Shown in pieces: positions 1 through 7,800 of a stretch of 32,238 nucleotides of DNA. The number at the start of each line of letters is the position of its first letter. Position 1 is the stretch's first letter. The notes below the pieces were generated by a model. It was not told where the DNA came from and ran no database searches. It saw only the letters and a program-made list of their open reading frames with translations. Source of the stretch: a virus; the IMG/VR virus record IMGVR_UViG_3300028146_000029, positions 1 through 32,238 of that record; one strand, 5' to 3'. The position numbers were made by a program, and so were the translations under genes.

Positions 1-28
1 CTGTTTGATCGCACCCCCGCCCTACTGA
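1..28 (+). CDS. 3' end of an upstream gene (partial)
   Basis: Reading from base 2, the last residues are C-L-I-A-P-P-P-Y, then TGA at 26-28. A Shine-Dalgarno sequence for the next gene (GAAAGGA, 31-37) follows at once, as expected for the end of a gene in a tail operon. Too little is present to name it; a head-tail connector or tail completion protein would be usual here. The first frame is also open from base 1 into the next gene, so this call is weak. Confidence 0.3.
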
Positions 29-45
29 GCGAAAGGAACGCAGCT

Positions 46-210
46 GTGCCGCAATTCCACATCGTTGAAGAGATGCCGACCAACTCTGGGATCTTTGAAG
101 AGACCACCCCAGCCGAGGTCATCGCCGACGACGTCGAGAAGGCCAAGCTGCGCTGCATCGATCTCAGCCAGGACGGCAATCGATACGGCGTCTGGGTCGA
201 ATCCCCCTGA
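46..210 (+). CDS. small phage protein, paralogue of the next gene's N-terminus
   Basis: Encodes 54 residues from a GTG start, chosen because GAAAGGA lies 8 bases upstream and because the protein then aligns from its start with the next gene. Both begin with an F-H-I strand, share a central C-[IV]-[DE]-L segment, and end with D-G-[NK]-[RK]-Y-G-[VF]-W-V. The ORF looks like one small alpha/beta domain without signal peptide or membrane segment. It lies directly upstream of the tail-tube genes, so a minor structural or tail-related role is inferred from position only. I do not recognise the family. The pair is a clear tandem duplication in which only the downstream copy gained an extra domain. 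Confidence 0.7.
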   Translation: MPQFHIVEEMPTNSGIFEETTPAEVIADDVEKAKLRCIDLSQDGNRYGVWVESP

Positions 211-227
211 GAGCAAGGAAACCGTCC

Positions 228-698
228 ATGGAAGAGTTTCATATCCTGGTTGAATCGGCCACGCCCGGTAGTTTCGTCGAGACCGGTGAGATCATCAGCA
301 GCAACGCAACCGACGCCATGGATCGCTGCGTCGAACTCGCAGTGGACGGCAAGAAGTACGGCTTCTGGGTTTACGAGAGTGTCGTTGCCAAGAACCTGCT
401 GCAGCCCGCAGGCGCGGACCCCAATGCACCGCCCCTGCCGACCGCCCCGCCGGTCAATGTCGATGTTCCATACGTCTCGCAAAACGGCGCGGTGCTGAGC
501 TGCACGCTGGGCAACTGGGACGGCTCGCCCACGTCCTATCTCTATCTGTGGCAGCTCGACGGGACACCCGTTGGCACCGCGGACACCTATCCCGTGCAGC
601 CGGCCGACGTTGGCAAAAGCGCGACCTGCACTGTCAGCGCCACCAACGATGCGGGCACGACCTCAGCGCCGGTGTCGAACGCCATCGTCGTCACCTGA
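228..698 (+). CDS. small phage protein fused to an Ig-like domain
   Basis: Encodes 156 residues. Residues 1 to about 50 repeat the 54-residue protein upstream (F-H-I start, K-K-Y-G-F-W-V end). A Pro/Ala-rich linker (about 60-75) follows, then a bacterial Ig-like domain (about 75-156) with the typical G-N-W-D-G-S-P-T-S-Y, W-Q-L-D-G and A-D-V-G-K-S-A-T-C-T-V-S-A-T-N motifs. Ig-like domains are common on phage tail and capsid surfaces, where they are thought to bind weakly to cell-surface sugars. ATG at 228 follows AAGGAA at good spacing. The gene is followed by the first tube gene, so the product may be a surface-exposed tail or decoration protein. Its actual place in the virion is not shown by the sequence. 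Confidence 0.8.
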   Translation: MEEFHILVESATPGSFVETGEIISSNATDAMDRCVELAVDGKKYGFWVYESVVAKNLLQPAGADPNAPPLPTAPPVNVDVPYVSQNGAVLSCTLGNWDGSPTSYLYLWQLDGTPVGTADTYPVQPADVGKSATCTVSATNDAGTTSAPVSNAIVVT

Positions 699-749
699 GA
701 GCAGCGACCGCGCGTCGCGCGCACTGAAATCTAAACACAGGAGAGAGCC

Positions 750-1952
750 ATGCCCGCGACCGCCGGATATCAAGCTGGCGTCGAAGCCAACCAAACGCGA
801 ATCTCGTACGCCGTCGAAGCAACCTGGGGTGTCGCCCCGGCCGTCGCCTTCAAAGCGATCCGGTATATGAGCGACACGTTGGCGGAGACGAAAACCCGCC
901 AGCGACCGAGTGAAATCAACATCACGAGGGAAGCCACGCAAGCGGTCACCACGCAGCAGACCGCAGGCGGCACGATCAACTATGCGCTGTCCTATCAGAC
1001 CTTCGATGACTTCTTCTCGGTGGTGCTGCAGCGCGACTGGCAGGCGTTCCAGACCATCAACGGCATCGCCGGCGACATCACGCTCACCAACACGGGTGGC
1101 GTGGTCGTGCTGTCGTCGACGCTCGCCACCAAGTTCGCGACCCTGGCGCAGGGAACGTGGATCAAACTCTATGGATTTACCAACACGCTCAACAACGGCT
1201 GGTGGTTCATCAAACTCCACACCGACGACTCGCATCTCACGCTCGAGGGCACCAACCGGGCCGCGGTGATCACCGAAACACCAGCTGGTACCGCGGCGCA
1301 TGTGCGCGGCTCGACGATCAGCAACGGCACCACGTTCAAGTCGCTGTTCATGCAGCAGATGCTGTCGTCGACAATGTTCCTCGTCTATCCGGGCACCTAC
1401 ATCTCGCGCATGACGATCTCCGGTGGGATCGGCAACTTCTTCACCGGCGCGATCGATATCATCGCCAAAGATGAGGATGGGATCACGGTCGACAGTTCGA
1501 CCGGCGCCGTCATCGCCGCGCCTACCACCATCGTCCTGGACCCGGTCAATGGGTTCGTCGGCGCATTCTGGAACGGTGCGCCAATGGTGGGCACGCTCGA
1601 CCAGATGGCGATCACGCTGGAGAACACCGCAGCAGCGCCCGAATACGGTCTCGGCAATCAGCTCTCGGTCGGCATCCTCAGCGGAACATTCAGCGCGAAC
1701 GGCACGTTCCGGATGTACTTCAACGACTTCACCAACTATAACATGATGCAGGCCGAGCAGACTGGCACCCTCTCCTTCATTCTGAAGGGCTCTACTGGAA
1801 ACTCCTACGCCTTCACCTTCGTCAATGCTTTCATGATGGTGAAGATGAATGCGGGCGGGCCAGGGCAAGCGGTCTATGCCGACATCACGGTCGAAGGGAA
1901 CCCCGGCCCGAACGGCGGCACGTTCATCATCGACCGCTTGGCCAATACCTAA
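750..1952 (+). CDS. phage tail tube protein, copy 1
   Basis: Encodes 400 residues after a good ribosome site (AGGAGAG). The opening, with A-T-W-G-V near residue 28 followed by F-K-A-I-R-Y and R-P-S-E-I-N, is what I know from the Phage_tube_2-type major tail tube proteins, which stack as rings to form the tail channel. An inserted beta-rich segment of roughly 100 residues (about 110-195) is present in both copies. The C-terminal third returns to tube-like strands (N-D-F-T-N-Y, V-E-G-N-P). The next gene is a paralogue. Order (tube, tube, chaperone, tape measure) fits a siphovirus tail operon. Tail tube is a confident call; which copy is the main subunit cannot be told. Confidence 0.88.
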   Translation: MPATAGYQAGVEANQTRISYAVEATWGVAPAVAFKAIRYMSDTLAETKTRQRPSEINITREATQAVTTQQTAGGTINYALSYQTFDDFFSVVLQRDWQAFQTINGIAGDITLTNTGGVVVLSSTLATKFATLAQGTWIKLYGFTNTLNNGWWFIKLHTDDSHLTLEGTNRAAVITETPAGTAAHVRGSTISNGTTFKSLFMQQMLSSTMFLVYPGTYISRMTISGGIGNFFTGAIDIIAKDEDGITVDSSTGAVIAAPTTIVLDPVNGFVGAFWNGAPMVGTLDQMAITLENTAAAPEYGLGNQLSVGILSGTFSANGTFRMYFNDFTNYNMMQAEQTGTLSFILKGSTGNSYAFTFVNAFMMVKMNAGGPGQAVYADITVEGNPGPNGGTFIIDRLANT

Positions 1953-1970
1953 AAGCGAGGAGACGCAGCA

Positions 1971-3185
1971 ATGCCCGCGACTGCAGGATATCAGGCTGGC
2001 GTTGAGGCCAACCAAACGCAACTCTCGTATGGCAATGAGGTTACCTGGGGTGCGCGGCCACTCGTGCAGTTCCAGGCGATCCGCTACACGGGCGACACGT
2101 TGGCGCTCACCAAGACGAGGCAGCGGCCGAGCGAGATCAACATCAGCCGAGAGGTGTCGGGCGCCGTTACCACGCAGCAGACCGCAGGCGGCACGATCAA
2201 CTATGCGCTGAGCTATGGCACCTACGACGACTTCTTCGCCTCGCTCTGCCAGGACGACTGGTCGCCGCCGCTGAACATCGCCAGCATCGGCACCGACATC
2301 ACCATGACGTCGACCGGCAACACGATTCAATCGCTGTCGTCCACCTTGACGACCAAGTTCACCAACGTTTCGGTCGGTCAGTATATACGGGTGTCCGGTT
2401 TCACGACGATCACGCAATACAATACTTGGTGGCGGGTGCTGACGAAGACGGATAACTCGCACATCACCGTCACCGGCAATGCGGTCCTCGTCGCGACCGA
2501 AACCTCGGCTGGGGCCAACGTCCTGATCACCGGCTCGTCGCTCAACAACGCCACGACCTTCAAAAGCCTGTTCATCCAGCAGAAGTTTTCCTCGACCCGG
2601 TTCCTCCGCTATGGCGGCGCCTACGTGACACGCATCACGCTTGGCGGCGCCGTTGGAAACTTCTTCTCGGGTGCCATCGACGTCGTTGCGCAGACGGAAA
2701 TCGCCGCCGCGGTCGAAGCCTCAACCGGTGCCACGCTGCCAGCGCCGTCAGGCACGGTGTTCGATCCCGTCGCCGGCTTCATCAGGATGAACTACAACGT
2801 CGGCACCGTCGCCGGGCTCATCGATCAGCTGTCGCTGACGCTGGAGAACACTGGTGCCGCGCCCGAGTTCAGCATGGGCGGCAGCGCCGGCGCCGACGGC
2901 ATGCTTGGCGGCACGTTCACCGGCTCGGGTGCGTTCCGCCTCTATTGCAAGGATTTCACGCTCTACAACCAGTTCCAGTCGGAGCTGTCCGCCGACCTGC
3001 AGATCTATCTGCAGGACGCGCAAAAGAACTCCTACGTCATCTCGTTCCAGCAGGTGTCGCTGTTCTGCAAGATCAACGCCACCGGCCCCGGCACGGCCGT
3101 CATGGTCGACGTGACATTTGAGGCCAACCCGGATCCCACGAACAACGGCACGTTCCAGATGGACCGCCACCCGCCACCGAACTGA
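1971..3185 (+). CDS. phage tail tube protein, copy 2
   Basis: Encodes 404 residues and is plainly homologous to the preceding gene: the same M-P-A-T-A-G-Y-Q-A-G-V-E-A-N-Q-T start, A/V-T-W-G, R-Q-R-P-S-E-I-N, the same insertion, and a similar end (V-T-F-E-A-N-P). A 42-base stretch is identical in the two genes (948-989 and 2169-2210), while the central insertion has diverged strongly, so the duplication is not very recent but the N-terminal core is conserved. ATG follows GCGAGGAGA. It may be a second tube subunit, a decorated variant, or the subunit of the tail ends. It is followed by a strong hairpin before the chaperone gene. Confidence 0.86.
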   Translation: MPATAGYQAGVEANQTQLSYGNEVTWGARPLVQFQAIRYTGDTLALTKTRQRPSEINISREVSGAVTTQQTAGGTINYALSYGTYDDFFASLCQDDWSPPLNIASIGTDITMTSTGNTIQSLSSTLTTKFTNVSVGQYIRVSGFTTITQYNTWWRVLTKTDNSHITVTGNAVLVATETSAGANVLITGSSLNNATTFKSLFIQQKFSSTRFLRYGGAYVTRITLGGAVGNFFSGAIDVVAQTEIAAAVEASTGATLPAPSGTVFDPVAGFIRMNYNVGTVAGLIDQLSLTLENTGAAPEFSMGGSAGADGMLGGTFTGSGAFRLYCKDFTLYNQFQSELSADLQIYLQDAQKNSYVISFQQVSLFCKINATGPGTAVMVDVTFEANPDPTNNGTFQMDRHPPPN

Positions 3186-3251
3186 GCAATTCAGAGATCG
3201 GCGTCTGATCGGACGCTGATGGCGCGCGCGAGGTTTCCTCCCCCGTGCGTC

Positions 3252-3290
3252 GGCGCGTGACCGTTGCCGTCCGGGCTGTGGTCACGCGCC
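3252..3290 (+). promoter_or_regulatory. strong intercistronic stem-loop
   Basis: Bases 3252-3262 (GGCGCGTGACC) are perfectly complementary to 3280-3290 (GGTCACGCGCC), giving an 11-bp stem with a 17-base loop. It sits in the 138-base gap between the second tube gene and the tail assembly chaperone, the largest gap in this operon. There is no T-run after it, so it is not a classic intrinsic terminator. It could reduce readthrough, or protect the 3' end of an abundant tube mRNA, which fits the much higher need for tube than for chaperone. Confidence 0.6.
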
Positions 3291-3323
3291 ACCCTTCCAA
3301 CCGGACAGGAAGACACAGCAACA

Positions 3324-3758
3324 ATGGCAAACTTGAAAGAGTTCCAATCGGACATCCGTGCGATCAATGATGGCATATGGGTGCGCGTCAACGAAGCCTA
3401 CGGCGATCTCGAGATCCAGGTGAGAGGCTTCACCGATCAGTTCCATGATGCACGCACCGCCCGCCAGATAGCTGCAGCGGAAGGCTATGGCGGCGACGAA
3501 AAGCGGATACCCAACGACGTCCAGCGACGCATCAACGCATCGCTGATGCAAGACTTCCTCATCATCGGCGTGCGCAACCTCGACAATGGCGACGGTCAAC
3601 CGGTGACGATCGAGCAGTTCCACGAGCTGCTGTTCCAACCCGACTACGGTCGCCTGTCGCGCATGGTGTGGGACGCTGCAGGCCGCGTCTCCGCACGCTC
3701 GATGGCGCAGGTCGAGGCCGCAGCAAAAAACTCACCGACGGACTCCGCCTCGAGTTGA
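3324..3758 (+). CDS. tail assembly chaperone, short form (gpG-like)
   Basis: Encodes 144 residues. The start at 3324 is preferred over an in-frame ATG at 3264 because AGGAAG lies about 11 bases before it and because the earlier start would read through the intercistronic hairpin. It lies between the tube and tape-measure genes, where phages encode the chaperone that coats the tape measure and recruits tube subunits. The sequence is mostly helical and charged, without membrane segments. Close to its end it crosses A AAA AAC, where a -1 shift leads into a long open frame. Sequence similarity alone would not identify it; position plus the frameshift do. Confidence 0.8.
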   Translation: MANLKEFQSDIRAINDGIWVRVNEAYGDLEIQVRGFTDQFHDARTARQIAAAEGYGGDEKRIPNDVQRRINASLMQDFLIIGVRNLDNGDGQPVTIEQFHELLFQPDYGRLSRMVWDAAGRVSARSMAQVEAAAKNSPTDSASS

Positions 3759-4129
3759 ACTACGGCAACCTCCGATCGCGTCTCATGGCGCGTCGGAAGC
3801 AGCAGATCGCTGCGGGCGAGCGCCCCGATATGTCCGAGACGGACATGCCGCCGGCGCCGTGGATCGAACCCGAGTTCCTGTGGATCTGGCGCGCTTGGCA
3901 TCGGCTGCACCCTGATCGTCCGCAGTATGGCGGCGGCATGGGCCCGACGGTGCCGGGCGACATCCCATGGACTGTCGTGCGCCAGTGGGCGGAATTCCAT
4001 GATCTGACACGCGGAGAATTCGACATGCTCGACCGCGTGCTTCAGCGCATGGATGGCGAATATCGGGAGTGGTGGATCTCACGCCACCCGCCTGAGTCGA
4101 CGGCGCCGCGACGGCGGGAGATCCGCTGA
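3324..4129 (+). CDS. tail assembly chaperone, -1 frameshift fusion (gpGT-like)
   Basis: Translation starts at 3324, shifts -1 at 3725-3731 (A AAA AAC in the zero frame GCA AAA AAC), and continues to TGA at 4127-4129, giving about 268 residues. The extension begins L-T-D-G-L-R-L-E-L-N-Y and contains W-I-E-P-E-F-L-W-I-W and a charged Arg-rich tail. The extension frame lacks a well-placed start with a ribosome site of its own, while its stop overlaps the start of the next gene (ATGA at 4129), so it is clearly translated. In lambda the corresponding fusion (gpGT) binds the tape measure through its T part. The efficiency of shifting is unknown. Confidence 0.82.
3725..3731 (+). promoter_or_regulatory. 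-1 programmed ribosomal frameshift site A AAA AAC
   Basis: The heptamer fits X XXY YYZ exactly in the chaperone frame: codons are GCA, AAA, AAC, with the preceding base A. Sliding back one base pairs both tRNAs with AAA. The -1 frame is open from here to 4129. It lies about 30 bases before the zero-frame stop, the usual position in tail chaperone genes. Confidence 0.85.
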
Positions 4130-4806
4130 TGCGGTCGGTGATCGGCGCAGACCTCGGAGCGAATCTACGCACTGTCGTCCGCAAGATGCTCGACAAGCAG
4201 GTGCAGTCACCCGATGCGCGTGCGCGCGTTAAGAAGCATCTGCAGCTGCGCATCGAGGAGATGGAGCAGAGCGGCGTCACGCCGGTGTTCCGGCAATTCG
4301 TCAACGGCGTCGAGACCAACGACCTCTCGAAAATCACCTTCCGCGGTAGCACCATCGAGCTGAAGTTCGATCGGCTCGATGGTGTCGCGCGGGCGATCCT
4401 GGCGTATGCCAAGGAGATCAGCCCGAACCCCGGTGGCCCGTACTCCCAGGCGTGGTTCTTGGCAGTGAACGGTGTGCCGGTCACCGACCTCTCCCAACAC
4501 ATCCCCCACGACGCGACGGTCATCCTGACCAACTTCGCGCCGTTCGCCCGTCGCCTCGAGGAACGAGGGCGCACCGGGCGCAGCGGCAGGCTGTCAGGAT
4601 ACGCGCGTCCGGAGCTCGTGGTGACCGAGCGCACCCGGCTTTGGGCCCGCAAGCAGTTCCCCAGCGTCAACATCGATCGGCTGTTCGTCGCCATCCCAGG
4701 CGGCGGCGGCACCGCGCGCGGCTGGCAGGTGCCGTACGTCCTGAAGACCGGGCCACACCGCGGTGAGCCGATCCTCTACCCCGCCATCCGGCTGACGGAA
4801 CGCTGA
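4129..4806 (+). CDS. tail protein of unknown role
   Basis: Encodes 225 residues, with its ATG overlapping the stop of the frameshift product (ATGA). It is basic, with long helices in the first third, then mixed beta structure. The segment T-N-F-A-P-F-A-R-R-L-E-E-R-G resembles the N-x-x-P-Y-A-x-x-L-E-x-G stretch seen in HK97 gp10-like tail completion proteins, and the following Gly/Arg-rich part and the P-G-G-G-G-T loop also look like a ring-forming structural protein. That is a weak, motif-level hint, and such genes normally lie before the tube. It sits directly before the tape measure with a one-base gap, so co-translation is likely. I would call it a minor tail protein. Confidence 0.6.
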   Translation: MRSVIGADLGANLRTVVRKMLDKQVQSPDARARVKKHLQLRIEEMEQSGVTPVFRQFVNGVETNDLSKITFRGSTIELKFDRLDGVARAILAYAKEISPNPGGPYSQAWFLAVNGVPVTDLSQHIPHDATVILTNFAPFARRLEERGRTGRSGRLSGYARPELVVTERTRLWARKQFPSVNIDRLFVAIPGGGGTARGWQVPYVLKTGPHRGEPILYPAIRLTER

Positions 4807-4807
4807 G

Positions 4808-7800
4808 ATGGCCAACGAAGAACAACTCCGCGACGACTACACGCTCAACCTCCAGGCCGAGGACAACACGAGCGCGCCGGTCGATAAGGCGGCCGCGTCG
4901 CTCGATGGTTACGTCAAATCGGCTGAGAGCGCGGCTGCGGCGGTCACTGGGCTGGGTGGCACGGTCAAGACGGCCGCTGACCAGATCACTGCGGCCGGCG
5001 CCGCCTGGGACCGCGTAGCGCGGCGCAATGACGATGTCACCGCCGCTGCCTACCGGCTGAAGAGCGCGCAGGAGGAGCTCACCCGCGTCCAGGCCCTGGC
5101 CGCCAGGGCGCTGGAGGCAGGCGGCGCCGACCAGGACGTCGTCAACCGTGTACTGGCGCAGCAGACCGAGAAGGTGCGGCAGCTGACTGCTGCGCTGATC
5201 GAGGTGCGCGCTGCGACCGAAGGTGCCGCCGAGGCGGCGGCGCTGTGGGAGACCAGGATCGAGCAGGGCGACGAGCTCCTCACCGGGCTGTCGGCGTCCG
5301 CAGCTGCTACCGCGGCCGCTTTCACCAAGGGATCCGCCGAGGCCGCCGTCTATGGCCAGTCGCTCGCCTCGCTGCGCGCGCAATTCGACAGCGTGTTCAA
5401 GGTCTCCCAGGCCTACGAAGCGGAGCTGGCGACGCTCAACAAGGCGTTCGCCACCGGCGCGATCGAGGGGCCGGTGGCGCAGGCCAGGGCGTTGGATGAT
5501 CTGAACGCGAAGTACGCCAGGATCACCGGCACTGCCGACGCGCTGCTGGCGAAAAAACAGGCTGAGACCGATGCATCGGCCAAGCTGGTTGCGCAATACG
5601 CCGCTGAGCGCGCCTCGTTCGACAGCATCTATGCGGCATCGAAGCAATACGAGGAGCAGTTCAACAAACTGACCGCGGCGCTGGAGGCGGGCCGCATCAA
5701 CCAGGCGCAGTTCGACGTCTATCTCGACAAAGCCAACGCGACGATGGCAACCGCCTCGCGCACGGCACAGGCCTACAGCCAGTCGCACGGGCAGGCCGCA
5801 TTCGCGACAAGGCAGCTCGGCGTGCAGACCGTGCAATTTTTCTCCTCGCTCGAGTCCGGCATCCCGTTCATGACGGCCCTCGTCGAGCAGGGTCACCAGC
5901 TCGTCGACGTGGCCCTGGCGACCGGCACCGGCTTCGAAGTGATCACGAACGCGATGAAGACGGCGTTCGGCGCAATCGCCTCGCCGCTCGGCGCAGCGAT
6001 CACCAGCGTCACCATTCTCACAGCCGGCCTCGTGGCCATGGCGTTCGCCACCGAGGGCGGCCAGAAGAATTTGCTGAGCCTGCAGCAGACGCTGCGCGCG
6101 ACCAGGGACGATTACGCCAGCTTGGCGGGCGAAGTGAACGCCGCTGCGAAGAACGTCGCGGCCAGCAGCACAATCTCCAGGCCGGATGCGCGTGCGGCAG
6201 GGGCAACGATCGCCGGGACATTCAACTTCGAAGGCACACAGAAGGACATCGAGAGCCTCATCAAACTGTCGGGCGATCTGGCGGTTGTCTGGGGCACAAC
6301 GGTTCCGGATGCCGCGAAGTTCCTGTCGAAGGCGATGGAAGATCCGGCCAAGGCCGCGCAGGAGCTCGCCGAAAAACACTTCCCCGGAATGAACGCCGCA
6401 CTCGTGCGCAACATCGAGCGCATGCAGGACTCCGGCCACGCCGCCGACGCCTACGCGCAAGTGCTCCGCGTGCTCGAGGGCGTGAACGGCGCTGCGGTTG
6501 ATTCGATGACGCCGCTGCAAGCGGCATTGCATCGACTGGGCGAAGAGTTCTCCAGCACGAAGAATGCTGCCGACAGCGCCGTTGCGCCGGTGCAGGGCGG
6601 TCTTTCGCGGATCGCCACCAACACGCTGAACGCGGTGAGCAACGCGATCGACGCGCTGAAGGGGCCCGACCGCCCGGTCAATTCCATGCCGATGACGCCG
6701 TTTCAGATGTACGGCGGTACCCAGGCACAGGTGCAAGGTCCGGACTTCGGGCCCGACAGCTTCGGCGCGGGAGGCGGTGGCGCCGACCCAGGCAACCGCA
6801 ACCTGCTGGCACAACAAGCTGCAGAGGCAGCGAAGGCCGTCGACGACTTCAATCGGGTGATGCAGAGGGCGAATGCCACGGTCAAAGACTCGCCGTTTGG
6901 CAAGCTCCAGGATGCCACCGACACCGCCAAGGCGCTCAGCGATGCGCTGGCGACGCTTGGTGATCGCACCGACGACAATGCCGCCAAGTTCGACACCCTG
7001 ACGACGGCGCTCCAGATCACCCAGAAGTCCCTCGAGGAGGCGGAGAAGGCCGTCGCCCTGTATGGCGAAACGGCGACCGACAAGGCGGTCAAAGCAACCG
7101 AGGCGCAGGCGCAGGGGCAGCGGGACATCGCCGCCGCTTATGCTGACGGCACTGATGCCGTCATCCAGGCCACGGCGTATGCGAAGGCCTACGAGGCCGC
7201 GCTGTCCGAAGGCCTGATCCCCGGCACTGACAAGTTCACCGACGCCGTCATCCGGCTGACGGTGGCGAACGTCGACAATGCGCGCGCGGTCGGCGCGGTC
7301 AAGGCGGCTGAGGACTCGCGCAACATCGATGACCAGATCGAGCTCATCAAAGCCGAGACCGAGGCGATCCTCAACAACACCGCTGCGAACCGGGCGAACG
7401 TCCAGAGCATCAAAGACAAGCAGGCGGTCGATAAGCTGGGTGAAGCGGGTGCGTCACCCGACCTGCAAGCTCATGCACTGGCACAGAGGATCTCGCTCGA
7501 TGCGGCCACTGCTGACAAGCAGTTGGCCACCTCGGCGGCGTCATTGGCCGATAAATACAAGCCCGCGGAGGTTGCGCAGCTCAACGAGAAGATCGGCGAA
7601 TTCGCTGCCAAGCTGCGCGAGCTGGGGCCGCGCACTGAGGAAAACGCTGCGACCGTCGACAAGTATTCGAATGCGATCAAAGGCGCCGAGGCCGAGATCA
7701 CCCGGCTGAACAAGACGCACGAGGTGCATCGCGCCGAGCTCGACAAGCAGCAGGACAAGGTGCTCGCGCAGATCGATGCGACGGACAAGCTGACCAAGGC

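Noticed and set aside
663-2462. 599-residue open frame on the minus strand opposite the tail-tube genes
   Set aside because: Its Arg/His/Gly/Asp-rich composition is the usual mirror of GC-rich coding sequence. The plus strand has two paralogous genes with ribosome sites, which explains the region fully.
4667-6817. 716-residue minus-strand frame opposite the tape measure; also 9521-11428
   Set aside because: Both are stop-free mirrors of the Ala/Gln-rich tape-measure codons, very rich in Arg, His and Leu, and repeat exactly when the tape-measure repeats do.
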